Shown in pieces: positions 36,091 through 47,801 of a stretch of 64,000 nucleotides of DNA. The stretch covers positions 37,287,044 through 37,351,043 of the forward strand of contig NC_134649.1 of NCBI RefSeq assembly GCF_030463565.1, given 5' to 3'. The stretch comes from Pelecanus crispus. Lineage: Eukaryota; Chordata; Aves; Pelecaniformes; Pelecanidae. The position numbers and the translations under genes were made by a program. Each line of letters begins with the position of its first letter. The first letter of the stretch is position 1. Below the pieces are notes generated by a model. That model was given only the letters and a program-made list of their open reading frames with translations, was not told where the DNA came from and did no database searches.

Positions 36091-37150
36091 TCAGCACTCG
36101 GGCAGCTTGCGTTGCCCTGTCCTCGCAACTTCCTGGTGCTTCCCTCCTCCGGCGTTCGACCCCGGGGCTGCGGGGGCGAGCAGCAGCGCGGGTGCAATCC
36201 TGCAGCCCTTCCCATGGCCCGATCCCACGCTGCCTGGCCCTTTCCGGGGGCTTTCCCAGGCAGCCTGTTGCCCACAGGGTCAACGCAACCGGTCTTCAGG
36301 GTGCTGCCAGCCGTGTCCCGCTGGAGGATGGGGGGCTGCCATGTCACCCCGAACCGGTGCGGAGCAGGAACGTGCTGAGCAAACTTGGGCTCCCTTTGCA
36401 CAGTGAGGCGTGGAGGGGTTGCAAGCCCGTTCCTGCCCCTGCCGCCCAGCTTCCGCTCGTTTCTCCCCCGAAATGCAGAGCTTTGCAGTCGAGGGTGTGG
36501 AACTCCAATGGCCGCGTTCGGCAGCGGCACGGGGCGCTTCCTCCGTCCCCGGCAGAGGCGAGCGGGAGCCACCGTGTCCCGGCTGCTCCCGGGGCCGGCA
36601 CCGGAGGGGGGTGGGATGAGCTCAGCAGCGGGGAATGCGCTTTGCTGGGCGCGAGGGGGGCCGCGCTCACAGGGCCCATTGTCGGGGCGGTTTTGGCAAT
36701 GATGTCATGGACGGCGGCGTGCCGCAGCAGGCCCCGCGCGCTCGGGAGAGCGGCCAGAGCCCGCTTCTCCACCGGCAGCAGGCGGGCAGGGGAGCCGCAG
36801 GTGGGGCGTGGGGGGTTTATGAGAGCGGGGAGCGTTGCGGTGCCTCCCGCCCCCCGGCCGTGCCGGTTAACGAGCTGAGCCGGGGTTTTGGGGGTCGGAG
36901 TGTGGCGGTGGCGGGCTGGCGGGCTGCCCCGCGGAGCTGGCGAGGGGCTCGCTCGCTGCGAACAAAGCCGCACTCATGGAAACTTGCTGCTGTACAAAGG
37001 CTGGACGTTCAGGCTCCTTCCCCGCCTCGACTAATTAGCGCAGCGTTCCTGCGTGCGGCTCGGCTGGGTGTCTGCGCTGCAGCCCTGCAGCTGCGAGCGG
37101 GGACCTGCTTGGCAGTGAGCAGCGGGGTCTGAAACAGCCGGTGTGAATGG
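36090..37150 (+). promoter_or_regulatory. Internal CpG-rich island in FLNB intron 1
   Basis: About 1 kb of GC- and CpG-rich DNA in an otherwise AT-leaning intron. It contains GC boxes, a CRE-like TGATGTCA at 36,700-36,707, and donor-like CAG|GTGGGG at about 36,800. Open frames cross it on both strands (36,192-36,878 and 36,635-37,132 on +, 36,344-36,973 on -) but show no recognisable domain. It is 8.3 kb before exon 2, which makes an alternative FLNB promoter, an enhancer, or the promoter of an intronic non-coding transcript all plausible. No sequence evidence separates these. Confidence 0.55.
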
Positions 37151-39690
37151 CAGCTCTTATCCTTCCGTGTTGCATCCTCGCCTGCTGCCGGTCCCGTCCC
37201 AGCAGCGTGGAGCCGTCCTTGTGCTCGCGGTGGAGATGCTCTCCAGGAGCGCTGGCCGCAAGAGTCGGATGTGCGCTAACACCTCCTGCCTGGGGCTGCT
37301 CTTGAACACCAAATCGACACGTTTACCTTCTCATACCCGTAACTTGGTGTATGGCTCTTCAGGCAACAGAAACCATAGGTGTATTCAGACTGAAAGTATT
37401 AAGGACTACGATCGTAAGCCACCCGCAGTTTGACTTTTTCCCCCACCCACCCTAACAATTCCTAATTTTGGGATTCTTGACTTCTCCTTCCAGCCCCCTT
37501 GGGTGTTTTCAGTTTCTCTTGGACAAGCTGGGTTGGTTGCTGTTGCTGTTACACTGCTGGCTTAATCTTGCTTTATGTTATGCCTTTCTCTTCTGGATGT
37601 GAGACGTAAGTGGTCTCTGGGTGCCCATTAAGAAGTTGGGCAGAGCTATTTTAGTCTATATTTCACTCCTGTGAGCTCCGCTGGTTTGATTATTTTTGTT
37701 CTTTTCTGTAGTAAAAGTCTGTATGATTTTCCTTTCTTGCCAAACCTACACTGAAAGGACTGGATTTGACCTTATTTTTACAGTTGCCTGTCCCACCTCA
37801 TGAGAGAGCCTTTCCAGAGGCCCAACATGCACCGGTAGACGGTACAGGGCGATGGATGCAATAGTGGCCTGAAGCTCGCTGACTGATCTGAATGGTTTCA
37901 AATCCACTTAAAGCAAAAACTGTTGAAAACCTCTGAATTGTCATGTTTAATCTCTCATATCTTGAGTGCCACAAAGGAATCTTACATTTTTTTTTTTTTA
38001 ATAACCAGACACCTTGCTAAGCATATAGGAAAATGGCTTCTGTCCCCTTGCAAAAAACCCAACCAACCAACCAAAAAACCCCAAACCTAAACCCTGATGG
38101 TTTTTTTCCATCCTCCTATCTGTGCCCAGATCAGCACTCTGTTCTTACAACCCTCCAGCGAAACGGCGTTCCTCTTCTGAAAAACTCGCCTTGGAAAAAG
38201 CTTAGTGGGTCTGCTGTGTACATGGTGCATCGCTGGCACCTCCTCAGGTGACGAACGCCCTGGGGCTCGCTGGTGAAGCTGCCCGCTGGCTGCGTCTTGG
38301 CCGGGCGCAGGAGCGAAGCTGGGAGCGGGCGAGCTGAGAGCCCGCTGGCGGTCAGGTAAGCTGGGTGCCGAGGAACAGCTCTCCCCAAAGGGTCGCAGCG
38401 CTGACTGCCAGCACCGCTGAGGAGCAGAGATGCAGTGGTGCCGGAGCACGTTGCTGTTGGAGGCTAGCAGGTCGCAGCTAGGAATCCACGAAGCTGGCTG
38501 GAGGTCAGCTGCGCCGGTGCCAGCGCTGTGCAATAAGCACAGCCTGTGCTTTTCGCTGGGTAAGCCGGCTGCACGCAGCCAGATGACAAGCTATGCGCCG
38601 AGTCCCGAGAAGCTGTGAGGTGGACCTGGGCTTAAGGGTCACTGGAGGAAATGGTTGCAGTATGTTCTCAAAGCACAGAGGAACCCATGTAATTGATTTA
38701 AAGACATATTATCCTTGCAAAGGATGTCACTAATGTCTTTAGCAGGCATGGTAAGCCTGTGAACACATACTGTATGCTTCAGCAAAGAATTTCCTTAGGC
38801 AGCTTGCTCAGGTCCGTCTCATCTGCATACTTCTGTTTGGCATGCACGCAGTGCAGAGCAGGGCTTTTGAAGAGCTTGGCTCAGTGTGGAGTTTTCACTG
38901 TTGCAGAAGGTGAAGCCCTAATGAGTACTTAGTTTTTCTGTCCCCCAATTGCTATAGCTGTTTAACAATAGGTGGGAATAATTAGAGGTGGGGAAATGCT
39001 CAGAAACTTCAAGACACCAGCATTTAAAATTCCTACAGTCTCTACATAAATGATCCATAACTGAGGTGAACTTTGTGCGCTATACAAAGTGCCTTCCATG
39101 TCTGAAAATAAGGAGTAAGGGCTGTTGTTGAGACCGCTCCTTTGTTTTGTATTAAGGAGCATGCATCTTGGGTTCTTCCTCCATATAATGCCTAAAACAA
39201 AATTTTAAATAGGGAAGACACCAAGATTGGAGAGGGTGACCACTTTTTAGAGAAGCTGGATGCAAAGATCAGTGCTGGTTGTGGTAGAACTTCCACATGT
39301 GAAGATCCACAGCAGAACTTCTGAGGTGACTTTGCCCAGATTGCAGTCAACACGGCTTGTTCACAAGGCTCAGCCAAGAAGCTTTAAAAAAAAAAAAATA
39401 AAATTCACTACTCAAAAGCTGCTTTTTCAGTCCTTCATTTGTTTCACAAGACTTCACACAGTCTGTATTACTAGCTCGATTTAGTAAGGAAGCTGTCTGC
39501 TGTGGTAGCTTATCTTGTTTCCACTAATTGTGTAGCAGAAAATGACTTGCAGCTCTGCTGTAGGGCAGAGTTCAAGGAGTGTTGCCACACTTCAGGTAGT
39601 ACTTGTGCTTAATCTGAATGCAAAGCAGACTTGCACATGAGCAAAAAAAGATACTAGTCACAAACTTGTTTGTAACACTGGGGTTTTTTG

Positions 39691-39770
39691 AATTGTAGAA
39701 TAATTTAGTTTTGAAGAGACCTAATGAAGGTCGTATAGTTCAAGCCATGTACTCCAGGTAGAGTTCAGGG
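39691..39770 (-). mobile_element. Probable old CR1 LINE 3'-end fragment
   Basis: The stretch TAGAATAATTTAGTTTTGAA, followed by GAGACCTAATGAAGGTCGTA and then TAGTTCAAGCC, resembles the reverse complement of the avian CR1 3' end, whose typical form reads TAGAATCATTTAGGTTGGAA, then AAGACCTTTAAGATCATCGA, then GTCCAACC. The octamer tail typical of CR1 is reduced to about one degenerate unit. The boundary away from the 3' end is unclear and may extend tens of bases further. The match is from memory. Confidence 0.55.
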
Positions 39771-40398
39771 ATCTCTGCTGGAGTAGGTGAATTTGCAAGC
39801 TTCAAATCAATGCCAGGTTTCATTTCTGGCGCTTGCTCCTGGGGCAGCTGCAAGCACAAATACAGAGGACCAAGCTCTGCAGCGTTGGCAGTTTTCCACT
39901 TGGTAGGTTGGTTTGGGAAGTTTTTTTGTGGCCCAAGCCATAAAAATGACACGTTTGTCTCAAGATGGTCAAATGCTGGCTCAGGCCAGGCACACTGCTG
40001 GCTGAAGGCTAGGCACTTTAGTGTCTTTGTGCTTTAAGGAGTGTGATATTAACAGTCCAAGTGTAACATATCATATTAATATTTAGTATAGAGCGACAAT
40101 TATAAATCAGCTTGAGCAGTTAAAACTTGGTTCCTTTTCAAGACTCAGACTGGTGGTGTGTACTGCCGGCCTATGGAATTGCCATAATCCATCTTTTGGG
40201 CTGGTCGCCATCTAGTTAATAGGATAATAAAAGGGTAAGAATTACAATCTAGACTCAGAGGTGTGATGGGGGAAGCAAACGAGCTCTGGTTCAGTCTGTT
40301 TTCCTCTTCACCCTACCAGGCAGCCACTTAAATCCTAACAGCTGACTAAGAAGCAGGATACTCCTACATAAAACTTAATGTTGTAGGCTATATATAGG

Positions 40399-40399
<1 letters not shown>

Positions 40400-40429
<30 letters not shown>
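40400..40429. repeat. poly(T) tract, 30 bases
   Basis: An uninterrupted run of T, likely variable in length. It could be the tail of a minus-strand retroposed sequence, but no element body was recognised downstream. Confidence 0.85.
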
Positions 40430-40433
<4 letters not shown>

Positions 40434-43400
40434 GAAGACTGAGTGCTCGCTTGTTCAATGCTGGTGTTGATTCTGCAGAACAGCTTAAGTCTCGTTGGCA
40501 GGTTTTCCCCAGCAGTCAGCGTGCAGGTCCTGTCGAGCTGCATCCCGATGCCAGGACCTCTCGGCAGCAGGCTGGCTGCAGCCTGTCCCTGCAGACGGCT
40601 TCTGCCTGCGTGCAGCTGAGCGAGGGCTGCATCTTGCTTCACAACTGTAGCTATTTTGTTGACATTGGGTTGCCATCGGGTACTTTTAGAGGAGGAAAGC
40701 AAGTTAGGGTTGGGGCAACTGAAATCAAAACGTACATTGAACAGTGTAGGTGGGAATGAAGGTTCCTGTTGAAGCCAAACTTGAGTGTTTCTGCTTCTTG
40801 CTGGTCCTGGACGACATGTCTAGCCATGATAACTTGCAGGCTGTCTAGAAGTGGTTGTCTAATAGCATTCACAAATTCAGAGTCTGCAGCTGAGTATCAG
40901 TAGGACTTGCATGTAACAGCCCAAAACCTCTTGAGTTCTAATGGGGGGGGGGGAACCAAACAACAAACCCCACACGAACCACCCCACCCTGCAGCTGTTC
41001 TAGATAGCACCTCTGAAGTTGGTTGCTTGTGTTTCCAGCTGAGCTGAAGTCCTCCTGAGTGCTGGTCTGGGGCAGGTGAGAGGTCCTGTGGCACTGCAGC
41101 CATGGATTCCTGCTTTATGCCTGGGCTACGCATAAAAATGTGTCCTTTGAAAGTACAAGTCAAATGGCCGTCAGCAGGTACCCTGCTCCGCTGCTGGTGT
41201 GGTGGCGTGACTCAGCTGTGCAGGAACTTTGATCTCCAAAGCACGCATCTCCTGCCGGCTACAGTGAAACAGTGAGCGAGTGCGCTCTGGCACGTGTGTA
41301 AGTGCATCTTGCAGATGTTAATGTAGGCATTGTAATGTGAATAAAGCAAATTATGCAGATGACCATGCTGTCTCAAAAAAAAAAAAAAGTTACATTAAAG
41401 CTGTCTACAATGGTGCCGTAAAGAATTTGTTCAGCCCTGCTAAATTATCCTGGCGGATGAGATACGACAGCTTGCTTCCTCTGAGCCGCAGGAAGGCGGG
41501 GATCAGCAGCTGTCGCCTGCCTGGAGAGGGATCCTTTAATCTGCGGAAACTTGCCTGGTGCCGTGGAGTAAACACGGACTCTCCATCTCAGCTGAAAGCA
41601 GTTGGTTCCCATCTACCCAACTCACTGAAGCTGAAAGCCAAACACTGCTGATGGTGGAGGTGCATCCTTGAGGGGCTGGGCTGTTGCACTGTGGGTCTGA
41701 AGCAGTGACCACAAGTGTGCATCGCTAAGTTGTAAATTTACTATGAGTTCCAGAGGAGCAGTTGAGAAACATGGCTTGAAAGGCTCCGTAAAGCTGTAAA
41801 GTATAGATTATGTGAGTAATAAGTACGCATGAAAGTAATTTTTGTAGCAGGAAAGCAGCGTTGCAAGATCTGTTGTTCATGTAATCTGTTTTCCAGCCTG
41901 GGATGGCCAGAACAAGTGTCTTGAAGCAGACCAGGGGATGGGGGGGAATCCAGTGGAGAGCTAGCCGAGCTGGGGTACACGACAGTACCTGTAGCAATTG
42001 ATTGTTGGTGCTTAAGTGTCATTGGAAACGCATTTTTTTTCACTGTTCCAAAACCTTGGCAGCGTTACACTGGCAGTGTGAGCTTGGACCTGGTGGGGGA
42101 TGCCTGCAAATTTGGTTGTACTAAGAGGGTTTTGGGGTTCTCTGGGCCAACTCTGTGCTCCTTGTGCAGGACCTGTTAATGGATGCTTGTCTTCCTGGGT
42201 GCTGCTTGCATGTTAATGCTGGAGAGACCGTGAGGAGAATGCACTGAATGTTTTTAGTCAGTTAATTAAAAAGGCAGCACTAAAGCGGAGACTTTTCTGG
42301 AGAGGCTGAATGGTTGGGTGGAGCTGGGCTTTACACCAGCGCTTGGAAGCCAAGCCTGCTTTGGGCTGGACTCTGGTCTCGAACCTGGAGGGTCCTTTTA
42401 TATCATGATAGAGATGGTGAGCCCAGGCTGGCCAGGGGCTGAGCTGCTGGTGGGATCCCCTGTAGCTAGGCGCAGGGTGCCTGCGGGAAGGGCGTGTGGG
42501 CAGCTCTGCTAGGTTCTGATAAGGTCTCCTGTCCTGCCCAGGAGTTCTTCTCCCTCCCTCCTCCCCACCCCAAATGAAAGCAGACAAGCCCTCCTACAAG
42601 CAGGCTTGGAAAAAATTACGTCATGAGATCCCAGTGCCTGTCAGGAAGCCGGGAGGCTGCAAAAGTTTGCTAACTTTGCTAACAAAGTGCAGTTGCGGGG
42701 ATGGCACCAGCCCCAGGGAGGAAGAGCCATCCCGTTCCTGCGATGGCCTTTTCCCGTCATCGGGGCAGCGGCCCCGCGCCTGCTCCCTCTGGACGAGGCT
42801 GATGAGACGGGCTATTCTTGCTCTCGATGCAAAGCTGTCTTGTGCGTGGGCTCGTTTTCCCCAGGTCAAGGACCACCGCCCAGCCGTGCCCTCGGAGATG
42901 GCGATGGGGTGCTGGAGGAAACTCGGAGCACGCAGCTGGTCGCTGCAGTAATTGCAGCGCATCCGCGTATAGACGTTATTTATGTGCTGTAAATGTGAAA
43001 CGGGCCGTTCTTCCTCTCGAGCAACGTGTGTGTAGCAGTGTACTCGAGGTGACTCTGTCCTGCTGGCTTTCCTCCCTGGGAATGCTGGATGGCTTTCCGA
43101 AATGAGTTTACTTGTAGCACACTAAATCGTCACTGCATCCTTTCTAGTAAAAACGCCGATGTCAGTATAAATCCGAAACTGAAGCTTGGAGGCGTTTCTG
43201 GCGCAGGGATGCTCCAGCGCTGTGGTGTGAGCGGGTGGTCCTGCCGTGGGGGTGCGGGTTGGGGGTGCTGCAGGCACGGGGAGTGGGCGGCCGGGGGGGG
43301 CTTGCACCCGTGGTCTGGATTTTGCACACTGTAGCCCTTAATTCGAGCTTGCGGAGCTCAGGCACCATGGTGAGCCTGCCAGCAGGGCTTTGGGTCTCTT

Positions 43401-45431
43401 GTGTAAAATGCAGCTCTTCCTTCTGCTCTGATAACAATTTCTTTCAGGAAAGCTTTCCCTAATAGGTTGTAAGGGAGCATCTTCCCTCCACCCACTAGTT
43501 TGCAGCTAAACTGGAAAGAGGGGGGAAATGGCTAACAGCAGGGACTGTTTATTTGTCGCTAGGAGACACAGTGCTTACATGATGCAGAGTTTTACCTTGG
43601 AACCTGTAATTAAAACCCAGCAGGGCTTAATCACCTCATAGCTATCTATTGTATATTTCAGACCGGTTGTGAAATCAGCAGTGAGCAGTCAAGTGGCAGA
43701 CACTTATCATAACCTTGTAAGATTAGTCAAAACTGATGTTTAAAAAAAAAAAAAAAATCTGAGTAGAAACCAGACCTTAACTATTCAGAAAGGCCAAATG
43801 CCATTCAAGGTCTGAAGTTAGTGTTATCTGCTCAGGACATACCACCCTATTGTGAAACCGTGTAAATATTAACCGCTTCGCCTGAGCATTGGGTTAAAGG
43901 GAACACCCTGGTGCTTACTGTTCTTGGTCACTATTCTGTATAATCACTTGTTTCGAAAGTCAGGAGATCTTTTTGTATTGATAAGATGGTATTGGGTTGC
44001 TGCTGCGGTCTCTCTGTAGCTGAAAAGGAGCAAGTAAGGCATGCCCAGTGGATGCTTGGCACAGTGAGGCTTGGCTTGGAGGACTCTGCCTGTAAACATG
44101 CTGAATTTGAACTGGAGAAGGCCATCGAAGTACTGAACACTTTTCCTTTGCTAGCTAGGACTCATTAAGATCCCTGTACAATTATTTCAGTGGCATGAAA
44201 GTGAGTTTATACCGCTGTAGTTGTCTTTACTCCAGCATCTGCTCTGGGAGCTGGAGAGCAGACAAAAGCTTCCAGGTCACTTGTAACTTCTGTTGACTAA
44301 AAAGGGGTTTCTTTAGTAGTTTTCATTGTAATGGAGGAAAGAACAGAGAAATGCTCTGCTGTAACGTGTTGCTGTGAATGAGAGGATCAGCCAGGTTGAA
44401 GGCATCCTGTAACATTGCAGAACAACCCTGGTTTGGTTACGCTTGGACAGACTGGAGCTGTTACAAGTATAATGCAACCTGAGTAGCAACTACAAGCTCA
44501 AAGTGCATCTGACCTGTGACTCCCTAAAACCAAAGTAAATTGCAAGAGTATTCACAAAACTGTAGAGGTCACTTCATAAGGCCAAACTGATGCAGAAAAG
44601 TATCCTGCCCCTTCAGACAGCTTCTTACAACATTCTGATCTTGATGCCCAGCGGCCGCTGGGGTGATAAACTTTTCCTAGGCTAGAGTGTGACATGGTTT
44701 TGCCAGAGCTGGCTTTTCCTTTTCTTCTAACTCTCAATTTGTAGTGTGAAGGGATGACTTGTTGTGCAGGCAGGAGTGTGGTGGTGCAGAGGATGTCTGA
44801 TGGACCTCCACTCCCTGCTTTGCCGTTTGTACCCAGGTCGTGATATATCTGGACTTTGTTGTAATTCCAAACTCTGGCTTTGCTGGATTTCATCATAGCA
44901 CTTCTTTTTGCTACCATTTTTAATGCAAACTATTGATGTGTGTGTGTGTAGGCACGTTTGTGTATATAAATGCGGTTTCCTAAATGGTGCTTTAGGTATG
45001 CCCTGGGCTGTTTTGCCCCTGTTGGGATGCTGTTCTTGTGAATTCCATTGCATGCTGTTTGGCCTCTTTCATAAGATACGAATGCCATTAAAAATATCAG
45101 GTGGCAGTTATCATCCAAATGCAAAAATACAAGAGATCTTAAACTGCTAATTCTCCTAAGCTCGATGTTGTAAAAGGGCAAGTCACACCACCCTTGGAGA
45201 GCACTGAGCTCTCAAGACAGCTGCAGAACACAAAGTCCTTGGACTCCTCTCTTTCCTCCTGTCTAATGCAGGGCATGAAGGATGATGTCTCTGCCTGAGT
45301 AAGTGCGTGCAGACCTGGGTTGCTTCTCTTGTCCTTGATTACCTGGGCATGAGCACAGGCACAGTATTTTAAAAACATGCCTCTTTCCTTTAGGGTGGGA
45401 AATAATCAGATGTCTGTCTTTTGTCTTCCAG

Positions 45432-45680
45432 ATAGTAAAGCCATAGTTGATGGAAACTTGAAGTTGATCCTTGGCCTGATATGGACGCTCATCCTCCACT
45501 ACTCCATTTCCATGCCAGTATGGGAGGATGAAGGCGATGATGATGCAAAGAAGCAGACCCCTAAGCAGAGGCTGCTGGGCTGGATCCAGAACAAAATTCC
45601 TTACTTGCCAATCACCAACTTCAATCAAAACTGGCAGGATGGCAAGGCACTGGGGGCTCTTGTTGACAGCTGTGCTCCAG
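45432..45680 (+). CDS. FLNB: FLNB coding exon 2: end of CH1, linker, start of CH2
   Basis: Residues 98-180. Begins [20 protein letters not shown], with the last hydrophobic helix of CH1. The acidic linker [17 protein letters not shown] follows, then CH2 starts with RLLGWIQNK and [19 protein letters not shown]. Flanked by TTCCAG and GTAAGT, phase 1 to phase 1. It carries W148, G168, L171 and A173, positions that as I recall are mutated in human FLNB skeletal dysplasias. All are unchanged here. The open frame running past the donor to about 45,889 is intron read-through. Confidence 0.97.
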
Positions 45681-46651
45681 GTAAGTCCTTCACTCTGATG
45701 GTCAGTGTTTCCTTGCTCATTCTCCTGGTGGCTGCTCTGCTGTTCTTATGGGAGGAAGTTTTCACCACTGAGCTGGAGACGGCAATGAGGCTTTCAAGAA
45801 AACCTGAGTCCAGAGAGTCCAGCTGTGGGAAGCAGTACGTTGTAAATGACTTGGCCAAGAGAAATACTGGCCTAAACCAGAGCATGTGATTGCATTATTG
45901 GAGGCGCCACGTCTAAGCTTTGTATTGGGTGCAAGGGACAAAGGCGCAAATGCTGGCTCCTAAATGCAAGAAATACTTGTTCCCACAGCAAGTGCCAACA
46001 ACCTTTCAACTTCAGGGCGCAGCAGGAGGCTTCATGTGTTCTCCTGAAATAGGATTGCAGAGGGAGCACAGAGCAGCCAGAAGCCGCACACTACCTGAAA
46101 CGTCAGTGTTTAGCAAGCTAAGGCTGTGCTACTTAAGGCGAGTAGTGTGATGAAGTGTGAAAAGGCATGGTTTCCTCACCTTCTTGTAAAACAGCCTTGC
46201 TAGTGTGCTGGTGTTTGTCTAATGCAATCTGGGGTTCTATGGCAAGCAGTTGAAATTTTCTTTTCCAAATTTGCTGCAGGAGAGCCAATGGAACATAAAG
46301 AATTGCTACATGTATTTGTGATGAATTTAGAGTGGTCTCTTGCACAGCTTAAATTTAAAGCAGTGCAGCTGTATAGCTCTTCAGTCAGCCACACATCTTT
46401 TGTTGACAGGCTAGGTGGGTGGGAGTCTCTCTGAACTGGCTTTAAAGTCTGTGCCATAAGGGCCCCTGGAGATGATGGTTGATGTCTCAGAAGTGTTTCA
46501 GTGAGCGGCACATCCTCATCTTGTTTCGGTTACTTCTGCAAAGCTCTGAATGTCTTTCTGTATAGCAGCATAATGTGAGTGGCTGTGGAGTTTGTATTTG
46601 GAAGGGAAGCTCCTTTGCAGATAATACCTTACAACTGAAATGTACTTGCAG
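45681..46651 (+). other. FLNB: FLNB intron 2
   Basis: 971-bp GT-AG intron (GTAAGT ... TACTTGCAG). No other feature was recognised inside it. Confidence 0.9.
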
Positions 46652-46749
46652 GCCTGTGCCCTGACTGGGAGACCTGGGACCCGAAGAAACCCGTTGACAA
46701 CGCTCGGGAAGCCATGCAGCAGGCGGATGACTGGCTGGGTGTGCCGCAG
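46652..46749 (+). CDS. FLNB: FLNB coding exon 3: CH2
   Basis: Residues 181-213, [14 protein letters not shown] then [19 protein letters not shown]. This is the CH2 segment containing the conserved DNAREAM helix. Enters in phase 1 and leaves in phase 0, with acceptor TTGCAG and donor GTAAGG. Residue 188 is Thr where human FLNB has Ser. Confidence 0.96.
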
Positions 46750-47653
46750 GTAAGGCTGTGCAGGCTGCCTGCGGGAAGCACAGCGGTTAGCTTTGTACTG
46801 GCAACTACCTTGAATTTAGGTTGAGGAAGGCAGGTGAAGTTGCTTGGACACTTCCAAAAGTTACAGTTTACTCATCTGAAATTGCCCGAGAAGGGGCAAA
46901 TTGTAATGAAACACACCGTTACATTTCAGAGCGCTGGTTGTAAGATTTTGTGTAGGGGTGTCTGCTGAAGACAGTGGGCATTGCAGCACGTAGGGTAGGG
47001 GGGAAAAGTGCATGTGGAGTGGTCCCTGCTCTGTTAGTCCATGGAGTGAGTTTGTTTTGCTGCATTGAATTCCACAGAAGAACAACTCCCTGGCTTAGGA
47101 AATCACCTGCAACGATGACTTTCAAACAGAGAACAATGTATTTGCAAACTGGATTGTTTTCTTGCTGATGAAGTTGGACAGAAGTCTGTCTTGCTGAAGT
47201 CTCTGAAGCTGTCAGAGCAGCTTGTGTCATGGAGCAGGAGAAGAGACTGGTCACAGGTTTCACTTTGCAAGCACTGCAGTTCAGAGCTGTAGCACACAGG
47301 ATTATGAATTACTAATTCTTTCAGTTTCAATTATCCCCATGTTGCTTTTTGAGGGGAACATAGCTACTGTTGTCTTGCCTTGCTACCGTTTAGTTTGTCG
47401 CAGTCTCCTGAGAAGCCCTAACAGTCAAGGCACAAAAAGCCCCCAGACCACATTGGGACCATAATGAGCTTCTTGATTTTCTTGCCATGAGATAATAAAT
47501 GATGTTGTCTGTGTCAAAGGGAAAATAAATGTAAGCAATGGCGTTAGCGTGCGGGAGTTTTGAAATGTAAGACTCTGTGTTATAGCTCTGTTTCTGTGTT
47601 GACATGCAGTAACCAAGCACTGGTACAATATACTTAATTGTGCTGTCTTTCAG
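46750..47653 (+). other. FLNB: FLNB intron 3
   Basis: 904-bp GT-AG intron (GTAAGG ... TCTTTCAG). No other feature was recognised. Confidence 0.9.
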
Positions 47654-47801
47654 GTTATTACCCCTGAAGAAATTATCCACCCTGATGTGGATGAGCACTC
47701 CGTAATGACTTACCTGTCCCAGTTCCCCAAAGCCAAGCTGAAGCCAGGAGCTCCTTTAAAACCCAAACTGAATCCAAAGAAAGCAAGGGCTTATGGCAGA
47801 G
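47654..47801 (+). CDS. FLNB: FLNB coding exon 4: end of CH2 and linker to repeat 1
   Basis: Residues 214-262. Starts [20 protein letters not shown] and continues [14 protein letters not shown], the last CH2 helix (to about residue 242), then the basic linker [15 protein letters not shown] before Ig-like repeat 1. E227 and S235, which I recall as sites of human FLNB mutation, are both conserved. Phase 0 to phase 1, donor GTAAGG. Confidence 0.97.

Larger units (their letters stand above)
37151..45431 (+). other. FLNB: FLNB intron 1, distal part
   Basis: Contains a probable CR1 relic near 39,691-39,770, a 30-base T tract at 40,400-40,429, an 11-base G run at 40,943-40,953, an A tract near 41,375, a short TG repeat near 44,937, and modestly GC-rich patches at 38,200-38,620 and 42,690-43,000. 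It ends in a pyrimidine-rich acceptor, TTGTCTTCCAG, at 45,431. No exon was recognised. Confidence 0.8.

Noticed and set aside
36192..36973. 228- and 209-codon frames in the intron 1 island
   Set aside because: Overlapping frames on both strands in CpG-rich sequence without domains. Treated as a regulatory island rather than a gene.
45681..45889. Continuation of the exon 2 frame with a hydrophobic, membrane-like segment
   Set aside because: It follows a GTAAGT donor. The filamin sequence resumes in exon 3 in the correct phase, so the hydrophobic stretch is intron translation.
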